Shown here piece after piece: positions 17,068 to 25,900 of a stretch of 64,000 bases of DNA. Every line of letters starts with the position of its first letter. Position 1 is the first letter of the stretch. The DNA comes from G965247265 sp965247265. GTDB taxonomy: Bacteria; Pseudomonadota; Gammaproteobacteria; UBA4575. The position numbers and the translations under genes were made by a program. The notes beneath the pieces were generated by a model that saw only the letters and a program-made list of their open reading frames with translations, was not told the DNA's origin and did no database searches. The stretch is taken from the NCBI GenBank assembly GCA_965247265.1, contig OZ252002.1:1488001-1552000 (forward strand), given 5' to 3'.

Positions 17068-18003
17068 TTAAAAACTATAAGGTGTTTTCTGGAGAAGACG
17101 AGCAGACCAATCTGAAGCAAGCTCTAAAAACGCTCTGCATGCTGGACTTTTATAGCCCGTTTTATGCCAAATTAAACTGACATTGTGGTGAGGTAATTCT
17201 GGCGCCAACTCAATCGAATTAAGTCCTTGTTGCATACGGACAATGGTGTTAGGAAGGATGGTTGCATGCGATCCAAGATTGATCATTTCAATGATGACAC
17301 TAAGTGAATTTGTTTCTATAGAAATTCGCGGCAAAATTTCATGTTTTAAACAATATTGGTCAATGTGCCTTCGAAGTGCAAAATGTGAATTGAGTAGCAC
17401 CAAGGATTCGTTACTAAGTTCAATCGCATTCATTTTCATGCGTTGCTTGGTTCGTGGATGAGCATTGCCAATTGCGAAATAGAGCGTCTCTTCAAAAAGT
17501 GTGTACGTCTCAATTTCGTTGTATTGTGTATTGGTAGCAAATGGTTTACTAAACGCTATTCCAACGTCGATACGATCTTCAGCAATTGCTTGTTCAATGT
17601 CATCTTGAGGCATCTCATGGGTGCTTAAAGCTATGCCTGGGTAGCGAGAGTTAAAATCTTGTAGCAAAGAACACGTCAAGTAATCAGTTATTGGGGTCCA
17701 GCCTAAACGTAGCGAACCGCGGCTTAAATTTTGCACATCATGGATGGCACGTGTGCCTGTATCCAGTTCCCGCCATGCGCGACGCGCATGATGCAAATAG
17801 ATTTCGCCTGAATCAGTCAGGCGTATGGTTCGTCCTGATCGGTCTAAAAGTGTAGATTGCAAGGAGTCTTCTAAATGCTTGATTTGTTGAGACAGCGTAG
17901 GCTGTGAAACATGAAGCGCCTCTGCGGCACGTGTAAAACTACCATATTCTGCAATAGCTATAAGGTATTGCAGTGTGCGTGGAAATATTTCCTTCACGAC
18001 CAT
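17068..18003 (-). CDS. cynR: LysR-family regulator, CynR-like
   Basis: 311 residues. The winged-helix domain (GSFTRAAEALHVSQPTLSQQ, residues 21-40) is followed by LLDRSGRTIRLTDSGEIYL and then AIHDVQNLSRGSLRLGWTP, text very close to CynR. The effector domain keeps the CynR pattern (HEMPQDDIEQAIAEDRIDVG, LVLLNSHFALR, IDQYC). It is divergent from cbtB; one copy of the shared operator lies 28 bases from its start, so it probably represses itself while activating cbtBA, as LysR proteins usually do. The other copies would place the porin and scn operon under it. The effector could be thiocyanate or cyanate; this is inference. Confidence 0.85.
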   Translation of the reverse strand: MVVKEIFPRTLQYLIAIAEYGSFTRAAEALHVSQPTLSQQIKHLEDSLQSTLLDRSGRTIRLTDSGEIYLHHARRAWRELDTGTRAIHDVQNLSRGSLRLGWTPITDYLTCSLLQDFNSRYPGIALSTHEMPQDDIEQAIAEDRIDVGIAFSKPFATNTQYNEIETYTLFEETLYFAIGNAHPRTKQRMKMNAIELSNESLVLLNSHFALRRHIDQYCLKHEILPRISIETNSLSVIIEMINLGSHATILPNTIVRMQQGLNSIELAPELPHHNVSLIWHKTGYKSPACRAFLELASDWSARLLQKTPYSF

Positions 18004-18030
18004 AGTTTTTTTCTATATTGTCATTTTGTT

Positions 18031-18096
18031 TATAGTTTACACCTATAGGAGTGATAAACACAAAGACTTGGATAAAAATGACAACTCCTTTAGAAT
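18031..18096 (+). promoter_or_regulatory. cbtBA promoter with CynR-type operator (copy 3 of 3), shared with cynR
   Basis: TATAG-N7-CTATAGG (18031-18049) with the T-N11-A core, then GATAAACACAAAG, -35 TTGGAT at 18068-18073, a 17-base spacer and -10 TAGAAT at 18091-18096. Palindrome centre is near -64. It lies in the divergent region between cynR and cbtB, the classical position of a LysR autoregulatory site. The flanking repeat arms are weaker than in the porin and scn copies; the core ATAG-N7-CTAT is identical. Confidence 0.75.
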
Positions 18097-18342
18097 TATT
18101 CTACGATCAGGCATGGATCTTGTTACCTGTGTGAGTGTGGTAATGGTGGTTGCTTGTTCGATATTAATAATAAGTGGGAGGCGATCATATAGACGTTATT
18201 GAGCTAGCCATGTAGTCGAATTTTTCAATGATTTGGAAATTCATTCCATATTGACCATTTCATAATAACAACACCAATTATGGCTGGCATGAATCAACGA
18301 CGACCTAATATGTTAAACAAAACCAGAAGAGGAGAAACAAGA
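18097..18342 (+). other. Leader of cbtBA
   Basis: About 245 bases from the predicted transcription start to the cbtB ATG. No B12-box (GCCACTG type) or other cobalamin riboswitch features were seen. A 29-codon frame (18114-18203, MDLVTCVSVVMVVACSIL...) could encode a tiny membrane peptide but lacks a ribosome site. Confidence 0.35.
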
Positions 18343-18540
18343 ATGAGTACAGTAAGACAAGCAGCGAGTATGTGGACTCAAGTTCAAAGTGGAATCATGC
18401 CATGGTCAACAGTATTTGCTGTCACAGCAGCTTTACTGGCAGGTGTGTTCATAGTTGCAGGTGTGGGTTTTGCAGGACCTGAAGTACTTCATAATGCTGC
18501 ACATGATTTGCGTCATGGCCTTGCGTTTCCTTGCCATTAA
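18343..18540 (+). CDS. cbtB: CbtB, small subunit of a cobalt transporter
   Basis: 65 residues from ATG 18343, which has AAGAGGAG upstream; a longer frame from 18280 lacks one. One membrane helix (VFAVTAALLAGVFIVAGVGFAG) is followed by a histidine-rich end, VLHNAAHDLRHGLAFPCH, the metal-handling tail typical of CbtB. It acts with CbtA in the inner membrane. Thiocyanate hydrolase needs cobalt, and the promoter carries the same operator as the hydrolase operon, so supply of the cofactor is the likely purpose. Confidence 0.85.
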   Translation: MSTVRQAASMWTQVQSGIMPWSTVFAVTAALLAGVFIVAGVGFAGPEVLHNAAHDLRHGLAFPCH

Positions 18541-18568
18541 TCTATTACGATTGTAATTAGGTTCTAGC

Positions 18569-19282
18569 ATGAAAACCTTCAATAGGATTTTCCTGGCTGC
18601 AATTGTTGCAGGCGGGTTAGCCGGTATCATACTGGCTGGTATTCAACACTTCACTGTCACTCCCATGATCTTAGAAGCGGAGAAGTATGAAAATTTAGGC
18701 AGTGATGAAGCAGTAAGTGAAGAAGCTGTGTCAGCTGAGCATGGTGATGAAGCATGGGCGCCGGAAGATGGATCAGAGCGAACCTTTTATTCTGTTGCTA
18801 ACAGCGTAGTCATTGGTATCGGGCTCGGTTTGTTACTCGTTGCGTGCTATGCGTTACGTCAAAAAGTAACTTGGCAACAAGGTATTTTATGGGGACTAGC
18901 AGGGTTTGCTGCCTTTAATTTAGCACCCTCTTTTGGGCTTCCACCTGAGCTTCCAGGGGATGCTGCTGCGGGCTTAGAGCAAAGACAAGTTTGGTGGTTG
19001 CTAACTGTGCTTGTTACTGCGGTGGGACTTTGGATAATTGCCTTTCAACCGTCACGATATTTGAAGTTATTTGGTGTGGCGATAATTGTTTTGCCGCATA
19101 TATTTGGCGCACCTCACCCAGAAGCGCATGGTGGATTGGCACCCGATGAGCTGAGACAGACTTTTATCATTACATCTTTAGCTGCGAATGCTGTTTTTTG
19201 GGTTGTGCTCGGGATGTTGTGTGCATATTTCTTTAATCGATTTGGGGAAAGTACAGAGCAGGGGGTTACAAATCCAATTTAA
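18569..19282 (+). CDS. cbtA: CbtA, cobalt transporter membrane subunit
   Basis: 237 residues with about five or six membrane helices. It begins with NRIFLAAIVAGGLAGIILAG and QHFTVTPMILEAEKYE, has an acidic periplasmic loop (residues 46-70), and keeps GLAGFAAFNLAPSFGLPPELP and the histidine motif LPHIFGAPHPEAHGG, all typical of CbtA. It starts 28 bases after cbtB. The system is known from cobalamin-regulated loci; here it is tied to thiocyanate genes instead. Metal specificity for cobalt over nickel is inferred from family and context. Confidence 0.88.
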   Translation: MKTFNRIFLAAIVAGGLAGIILAGIQHFTVTPMILEAEKYENLGSDEAVSEEAVSAEHGDEAWAPEDGSERTFYSVANSVVIGIGLGLLLVACYALRQKVTWQQGILWGLAGFAAFNLAPSFGLPPELPGDAAAGLEQRQVWWLLTVLVTAVGLWIIAFQPSRYLKLFGVAIIVLPHIFGAPHPEAHGGLAPDELRQTFIITSLAANAVFWVVLGMLCAYFFNRFGESTEQGVTNPI

Positions 19283-19291
19283 AGTTAGAAG

Positions 19292-19320
19292 CAGAATAAC
19301 GTTATAACGTTCTGATTTTA
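19292..19320 (+). terminator. Possible terminator after cbtA
   Basis: CAGAA...TTCTG with an inner CGT/ACG forms a small bulged hairpin followed by ATTTTA. It is weak. A second, perfect hairpin lies about 70 bases downstream. Confidence 0.3.
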
Positions 19321-19384
19321 AATTAAAACACCAATCTATCGCTACGTTAAATAGCGTAGATGTTGCGCATACATTTCACATCTA

Positions 19385-19410
19385 AATTTAAGTATTCGCA
19401 TACTTAAATT
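19385..19410. repeat. Perfect 11-bp inverted repeat between cbtA and the porin
   Basis: AATTTAAGTAT-TCGC-ATACTTAAATT, followed by GGCATTTTTC. It may act as an AT-rich terminator or as an operator. A nearby CGCTA/TAGCG pair is short. Confidence 0.55.
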
Positions 19411-19487
19411 GGCATTTTTCATCGCAATTTTAATTACCCATTTTCATGGCAAACCAAGATGTTGAGCATGTAATTGCATAGATAAAT

Positions 19488-19514
19488 ACTATAGTTAATA
19501 AATATACTATAGTA
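19488..19514. repeat. Two ACTATAGT palindromes 18 bp apart, upstream of the OprB-like porin
   Basis: ACTATAGT occurs at 19488-19495 and 19506-19513, spaced 18 bp (under two helical turns), in the promoter region of the porin at 19585. Two identical palindromes at this spacing suggest a dimeric regulator binding site. The arms resemble but are not spaced like the CynR-type operator. Confidence 0.4.
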
Positions 19515-19584
19515 AGTACATATACAATAATCTAGAATATAAAATCAAAATAACAACAAATCATTTTGCTACGGTGGATTCAAA

Positions 19585-20706
19585 ATGACGTTTTCAATAA
19601 AGATACTTTCCGTCTTTGTTGTAGTGTTAATCGTTCATGCCAAATCATTATTGGCCTACGATTTAACAGAATCATTTTCAATCGAAGGCACACTCACTTA
19701 TGTCGCACAAAATGCTCAACTTGATAACGTATTTAAAGAGGATGGAAGCAAACAATCGGATACTACAAGGGCTGCAGTCGTTCTCGATATTGGTGCAAAC
19801 TATCGGCTTACCAAACGTGATGAATTTCAACTCACCTATAGCTTTGCAGAAGGTGAGGCCATTAACGGCCTGGAAGCATTTACCTTAGCCCCCTATGCAG
19901 ATGATCTTGAAGAAGATTTAAAAGATATTAATAACAGTGGCCGCTACAACTTACTCGAAGCTTGGTACAAACACACTTTTGAGTTTAGCGATGTGAGCGC
20001 ATTAGGGGCCACTTTGGGTATCATCGAAGCACCGGCATACATTGACGGAAATGAGTATGCTAATGATGAAGTGTCGCAATTCATGAATGATATTTTTGTG
20101 AATAGCACATTAGCTAATTTACCTGTTTATGATGTGGGTGCAGCACTAGAAATTGAGTTGGGCGAGTGGTCTGTTAATGCGGTGGTTATGGATTCTGAAA
20201 ATGATGATAGAAATGACTACACGTATTATGCAGTTCAGATTAGTCGCCAGATGAGCACCCAATGGGGAACGGGGAATTATCGTTTATATGCATTTTCTAC
20301 CGATGATGAATTTATTGACAATGATGGTACAGGGGAAGACAGCCTTTCAGGATTAGGTATCTCTATAGATCAACAAATTAGTGAATCGGTAGGTATTTTT
20401 GCACGACTTGGTATACAAGATGATGAGGTTCCAGTTGATCATGATGAGATGTTTTCACTGGGCTTGAGTGTAGCGGGGAATAATTGGGATCGGCCAAATG
20501 ATGTTGTGGCTGCAGGGGTTGCATTTTTAAATGGTGCTAAAGAGTCTGGCATTGATGACACTACGGCGTTGGAAGCCTATTACAGTCTTGTATTTTCTGA
20601 CTATTTTGATTTTACAGCTGATATTCAATGGATTGAAGATGATTTGCGAGATGAAAAAAGTCCAGAAGGGCTTATTTCAGGAGTAAGATTCAATGCAAAT
20701 TTTTAA
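19585..20706 (+). CDS. OprB-like outer-membrane porin
   Basis: 373 residues with a signal peptide (residues 1-25, SLLAYDL junction) and a C-terminal phenylalanine (VRFNANF), the usual outer-membrane barrel signal. Segments RYNLLEAWYKHTFEF, LGIIEAPAYIDGNEYANDE and ANLPVYDVGAALEIELGEWS fit the carbohydrate-selective porin (OprB) superfamily. It follows cbtBA on the same strand after 300 bases and has its own upstream palindromes, so regulation is probably separate. Its substrate is unknown. A sugar is the family default, and position suggests a possible link to the thiocyanate or cobalt genes. Confidence 0.72.
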   Translation: MTFSIKILSVFVVVLIVHAKSLLAYDLTESFSIEGTLTYVAQNAQLDNVFKEDGSKQSDTTRAAVVLDIGANYRLTKRDEFQLTYSFAEGEAINGLEAFTLAPYADDLEEDLKDINNSGRYNLLEAWYKHTFEFSDVSALGATLGIIEAPAYIDGNEYANDEVSQFMNDIFVNSTLANLPVYDVGAALEIELGEWSVNAVVMDSENDDRNDYTYYAVQISRQMSTQWGTGNYRLYAFSTDDEFIDNDGTGEDSLSGLGISIDQQISESVGIFARLGIQDDEVPVDHDEMFSLGLSVAGNNWDRPNDVVAAGVAFLNGAKESGIDDTTALEAYYSLVFSDYFDFTADIQWIEDDLRDEKSPEGLISGVRFNANF

Positions 20707-20782
20707 TCTTTATTTGCTGTCGCTATTGTATGAAATTTAGTTTTAATAACTTTATTTAAATAATTTTTAATCTAATTTCTAA

Positions 20783-21226
20783 ATGTCTTCAAAGAATAAA
20801 TCAGAATTAATACTTTTATCAACATTAATTAGGAAGTTAGAAGAGAAAAATTATTATCGCGTATTTGCTAAAACATATGTAATTTCATCTTATTTAAATG
20901 AATCTATTATCCCTGATAAAGAATATGTTAAAGAAATGTTTTTTATATTTATTAAAGAAAATGAGTTACAAATATACTTTAATGGGTCTGTAGTATCTCT
21001 AGACTTTATTGCATCAGAAATACATAGAAGAGCATCTATAAAAAATGCTAACAAGGAAGATGAAGTTTTTGCAGTGGAATTAGAAGAGAAGCAAATATGG
21101 GAAAACAACGTTTATATAAAGGTGCAAGATTTAAAGAAATTATATGCTAATAAATGCATTGTTTTTCCAAATTCATTATTGGCTAACAATGATAAAACTA
21201 ATAATGCATCACTCACCAAGAATTAG
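20783..21226 (+). CDS. Hypothetical protein (147 aa), very AT-rich
   Basis: A lysine- and isoleucine-rich soluble protein with no recognised family. The first half is helical (LILLSTLIRKLEEKNYYRVF), the second has strand-like text (ELQIYFNGSVVSLDF). Base composition is more AT-rich than the already AT-rich neighbours, which could mean recent acquisition. No good ribosome site precedes ATG 20783. Its end overlaps the convergent small gene by 4 bases. Confidence 0.5.
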   Translation: MSSKNKSELILLSTLIRKLEEKNYYRVFAKTYVISSYLNESIIPDKEYVKEMFFIFIKENELQIYFNGSVVSLDFIASEIHRRASIKNANKEDEVFAVELEEKQIWENNVYIKVQDLKKLYANKCIVFPNSLLANNDKTNNASLTKN

Positions 21227-21456
21227 CGATAAGTCTGGTTTTTACCTTTAATTTTTGCATCTACAGCAGCATCTCCCGCACCTATAGCAAATGATAGTGC
21301 TTGATCCCTTTCTGCAAACGTTTTATCAAACTTAAGCTTGATTGTTTCTTCTCCAGATTTGAATAATGTTACTACCGGAGTAAATAGTCCTGACTCTGTT
21401 TCACTAGCGTTATACAGAATTGTATAGTTTTTATATTTTCTCAGGTCAGCTTTCAC
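21223..21456 (-). CDS. Hypothetical protein (77 aa)
   Basis: YKNYTILYNASETESGLFTP is followed by VVTLFKSGEETIKLKF and FAERDQALSFAIGAGDAAVD. This resembles small soluble proteins in which a beta-hairpin is followed by an 'x-x-EAL-x-x-A' helix, but I cannot name the family. Orphan gene, convergent with the 147-residue gene. Confidence 0.5.
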   Translation of the reverse strand: MKADLRKYKNYTILYNASETESGLFTPVVTLFKSGEETIKLKFDKTFAERDQALSFAIGAGDAAVDAKIKGKNQTYR

Positions 21457-21698
21457 GAGATATTCTCAGTCACCGTGCATGCTAAATTAGCTTTGTTAAT
21501 AGATTATTCACGATATACTTCCTTCCTATGAAAATTGTAGTAAGTGTACATATTTCTGTAGATTTTGATCTTACCTAGCGATGAATAGTTAAGTAATTCA
21601 GCTGAAATAAAATGAATGCCGCACATGCTAAATTATGTGTGGCTGAGCATGCAGAATTAGTGGGATGAGTATGAGAAATTTGTCAAATACGTCGAAAT

Positions 21699-21926
21699 TT
21701 ACCAAAGTTCCCAAACTTCCCAGTAGGTAACGTCATTTTTTATATAGCTACGCAGCCCCACTTCTCGATCTATGGTCGACGCTTTCTCAATAGCGTTGCT
21801 GTAGGCATTTGACCCATTACCTCCTTCTCTTGACTGGTAATAGGTTACAAAAAACCAACCTTGTCTTTTTAAAATGGCAGTGTCATAACCATCGAGGTTA
21901 TTTATATCTTTACCATTATTAGACAT
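21699..21926 (-). CDS. Hypothetical protein (75 aa)
   Basis: Text DTAILKRQGWFFVTYYQSRE and SYIKNDVTYWEVWELW is rich in aromatics and looks like a small beta-rich domain. No family recognised. It is a single gene on the minus strand with about 280 bases of gene-free DNA on its upstream side. Confidence 0.45.
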   Translation of the reverse strand: MSNNGKDINNLDGYDTAILKRQGWFFVTYYQSREGGNGSNAYSNAIEKASTIDREVGLRSYIKNDVTYWEVWELW

Positions 21927-22206
21927 AGCCCAACCTTGTAACTAATTGTCTTCATTTAATTCATACGCTAAATTAAAACCACATAGTATCGCTTCGTCAG
22001 ATTTAGGTACTAATGAAATCGATTATGTAACTTAACTATAGTAACCCAGTCTTATTTATCTATTTATATGCTTGCCCCAATTACTTGTTATGCGTTAACA
22101 CACTTTAACGTTTAAAACTTACATTTTACATGTTGGATGTTTATAAATTTTAATAAATGCTACAAAAATTTAAAAAAATTGTATAACTCACTTAGTTTAA
22201 AATTAT

Positions 22207-22890
22207 TTATGAGTCTTCAGCTGGTCTAATTTCAACAAGAATCCCAAGTAATGGGTGATCAATGTAATGTAATTCTTTGCTGCGCATTTTTCTGTGGGAC
22301 TTAATTGCAAAGTCAGCGAGTATATGTTCACGTCCTAAAGGGTTGTCTTCAGAATCAACACTTATATTAAAGGGACGTCGATATGCGAGATCTGTATAGA
22401 CATGCAAATAGCGGCCAAGCACGACCTTAATAGTTCCATCAACTTCATTTACAGGTTGGTTAATTACTGAATTTTGATCGCTATAGTTGAAATTTTTATA
22501 CGTACGTTCTTTAAACTCATTTTTATAGTATTTACCTGCATGAATAAGAATAGGGACTGCATCTTCTTTTGCAAGGCCCGGTTGCAACCATGAGATATGT
22601 TGCAATACCTTGTAGCGGCCTGATTTATTTAATGCAACGGCTTTATTTGTTAAGGTCATGACTTCATTTGGAAGGGGAATGAATCCTGGTGTATTTGCTG
22701 TGTCATTTAAGGGAATTGCACCTTGCAAGTTCGGGTGTACAGGTTGAGTTGAAACGTGAATAGCATTTTCTGAAATGGGTTGCGTACTAGAGAAAAGAAT
22801 CATCTCAACAATGTAATCCTTTGCGAAGGATGTTGTACATATGCTCAGTAATAACGCTAATAATAGTACTCGAATAGTATTCAGTTTCAT
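22207..22890 (-). CDS. csiV: CsiV-family periplasmic protein
   Basis: 227 residues with a cleavable signal (MKLNTIRVLLLALLLSICTTSFA). YIVEMILFSS opens the mature part, and HISWLQPGLAKEDAVPILIHAGK, LGRYLHVYTDLAYRR and EIRPAED follow; these are hallmarks of CsiV. In pseudomonads and Shewanella the family is associated with peptidoglycan binding and is often next to mfd. Here it starts 22 bases after mfd on the same strand, matching that order, so the two are likely co-transcribed. Confidence 0.8.
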   Translation of the reverse strand: MKLNTIRVLLLALLLSICTTSFAKDYIVEMILFSSTQPISENAIHVSTQPVHPNLQGAIPLNDTANTPGFIPLPNEVMTLTNKAVALNKSGRYKVLQHISWLQPGLAKEDAVPILIHAGKYYKNEFKERTYKNFNYSDQNSVINQPVNEVDGTIKVVLGRYLHVYTDLAYRRPFNISVDSEDNPLGREHILADFAIKSHRKMRSKELHYIDHPLLGILVEIRPAEDS

Positions 22891-22912
22891 AATTTTAACA
22901 GTAATAAATTAA

Positions 22913-25900
22913 CTAGGCAGCTTGTTTTAATTGCAAATCATTTAAAAGATTAATAATGGTGTCAATGCGTTCCTCTATATTACTCGTTTCTACATATATC
23001 GTAAGTTTTTCGGAGCCTGCCAATTTGTATTTATCAGGATAATCCTGAATTAAGGAGAGTAGTTTAGGGATGTCAACGTTTGGATTTTTTGCAAAATGAA
23101 GCCGAGCGACTTCCTGAGTTACTTCAACTCGCCTTATTCCATACTTAAATGCGATTAATTTAAGCTGAGTCGATTGAAAGAGATTATGGGCAAAATTGGG
23201 CAAAAGACCAAATCGATCAATTAATTCCACTTCCAGATCGTCGAGGTCATCAATACTTTTTGCGCTGGCGATGCGTTTGTAAAATACAAGCCGCATGTGA
23301 ACGTCCGAAACGTAGTCTTCCGGTAATAATGCTGGAACGCCTAGATCCACTTCTATGCTCTGATCATAGACTTGGTCTAGTTCCGGTATATCACCCGCTT
23401 TGAGTGCTGCGACCGCTCGAGCGAGGAGTTCATTATATAGGGTAAAGCCAATTTCTTGAATTTGTCCACTTTGCTCAGCGCCTAATAGTTCACCCGCGCC
23501 ACGAATTTCTAAATCATGCGCTGCTAAAGTAAAACCCACACCAAGATCTTCTAAAGATTCAATAGCTTCTAATCGTTTTAATGCGTCTGCAGTGATTGTA
23601 GTTCGAGGTGGTGTAATAAGATACGCGTAAGCACGGTGATGTGAGCGACCCACGCGACCACGTAACTGATGCAATTGCGCCAGACCAAGCTTGTCGGCTC
23701 GATTGATGACAATTGTATTGGCAGTAGGTATATCAATTCCGTTTTCGATAATAGTCGTACAGACCAAAATGCTAAAACGTTGATGATTAAAGTCGAGCAT
23801 AACTTGTTCTAAGTCACGTTCTGGCATTTGACCATGTGCAACCCGTATTGTAATGTCAGGGAGCAATCGTTGAATAGCTTTAGCAACTTTGTCGATTGTC
23901 TTAACTTCATTATGTAATATAAAAACTTGGCCACCACGTTTTAACTCACGCATACATGCTTCTTGTATCATATTGTCGTTCCAAACATTCACAAATGTTT
24001 TAATTGCGTGTCGATGGTTTGGTGGAGTAGCTATTATGGAAAGGTCGCGTAATCCGCTAAGCGATATATTGAGTGTTCGGGGAATAGGGGTTGCTGTTAA
24101 GGTAAGTACATCTACTTCAGTGCGCATTTTCTTTAAAAGTTCTTTTTGTCGAACTCCAAAGCGTTGTTCTTCATCAACAATTACTAATCCTAAGTTTTTA
24201 AATTTTATGTTTGAACTAAATAGTTTATGTGTACCGATGACTATGTCGACTTTGCCAAGTTCTAAATCTTCGATGACTAATTTTTGATTCTTTGCAGAAA
24301 GAAAGCGTGATAAATATTCTATACGAATAGGCCAATCTGAAAATCTATCGCTAAAGTTTTGGAAATGCTGCGATGAAAGCAGGGTAGTTGGAACGAGTAC
24401 TGCAACTTGTTTGCCGGTCAATGCTGCTACAAATGCGGCTCGCATGGCTACTTCAGTTTTTCCGAAACCTACATCTCCACATACAACCCGATCCATTGGG
24501 CGAGTAGATTCCATGTCACAAACTACGTCATCAATTGCTTTTTGCTGATCGGGAGTTTCTTCATATGGAAATGTTGTGCAAAACGAATTTAATTCATGAT
24601 GGTCTATTATGTACTGATAGCCTTGCTTCGCTTCCCGCTGAGAATATATATCAAGTAATTCTGCGGCGACATCACGCGCCCGTTCTGCGGCACGGCGCTT
24701 AATTCTTTTCCAGGTATCTCCGCCTAGTCGATGTAGCGGTGCATTGTCTTCAGATGCGCCTGTATAACGACTGATTAAGTGTAAGGATGCGACCGGTACG
24801 TATAAAATATCGTCATCCGCATACTCCAAAATAAGAAATTCCGTTTCCGTACCACTTAAGGTGAGTGTTTTTAGGCCTTTGTAACGGCCGACGCCATGGT
24901 CTTCATGTACAACAGGCGAGTTTTCTGATAAATCCGACAGATTTTTTATTAGTGCTTCAGCATCACGAATCTGTCTACGGCGACGTCGTTTTTGCTTTGC
25001 GCGTGCACCAAACAAATTGTTTTCAGTAATGATGGCTATGTTGTCTTGAGGTAGCAACAAGCCTTCTTCTAAGGGGCCTATTGTAATAGCAACTGTGTTT
25101 TGCTGCTCTAAAAACGCTTTCCAGTTAATTACAACAACAGGACTGATATCGAAGCTTTTTAATACATCTAATAAATATTCTCTTCTACCAGGAGATTCGG
25201 CAAGAAATAATATTTTATAACTATTGTTTTCAATAAGTCGCTTTAGCTCAGTAGCTGGATTTTGCGTTCTCGTGTTAATTGCTACATTGGGAAGCGCTGT
25301 TGTCTCAAAGTTATATTGATTTTGATGTAAGTGTTCTAATTCATATTGTTGTAGCCGTATAGAATTAAATTTAAAAATATTCTTTTCAAAAAATTCTGAA
25401 GATATCCATAGTTGCTTAGGATGTAGTGGGGGACGTTCAGTATCATATTTTCGTTGTTCGTACCGGGAAAAAAAATCATTTTCAAATTCATTCGCAATTT
25501 CGATAATGTCCTCTATCAGTACAAGCTGACACGTGTCAGGTATGTAATCAAAAAATGTGCATGTTTTTTCGCAAAATAAAGGTAAGTAATATTCAATTCC
25601 TGAAGGTAAATTATTAACACTAACATCTCGATAAATCACACTGTCGTTAGGATTGCCTTCAAACTGGATACGGTAGTTTTGCCTGAAACGTTTTATCGCT
25701 TCTTCATCTGTTGGAAATTCTCTTGCAGGCAGAACTTGAATGTTCTCAACAGTCTCATTTGAAACTTGTGATTCTGGGCTGAATACTCGAATGGTATCAA
25801 TTTCATCATCGAATAAATCTATTCGAAAAGGGAATTTGCACCCCATTGGGAAAAGATCGATGATAGATCCTCGTACTGCGAACTCTCCATGTGTCACCAC

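Noticed and set aside
17975..18202. Protein-coding frame running through the cynR-cbtB intergenic region
   Set aside because: It overlaps the divergent promoter and operator and has no ribosome site or protein-like composition.
18097..18342. Cobalamin riboswitch upstream of cbtBA
   Set aside because: cbtBA genes often have one, but no B12-box or the usual conserved stems were seen; the CynR-type operator explains control better.
19555..19575. Fourth copy of the shared operator (AATAACAACAAA) before the OprB-like porin
   Set aside because: Only the AACAACAAA tract matches; there is no ATAG-N7-CTAT, no TTGGA, and it lies too close to the start codon.
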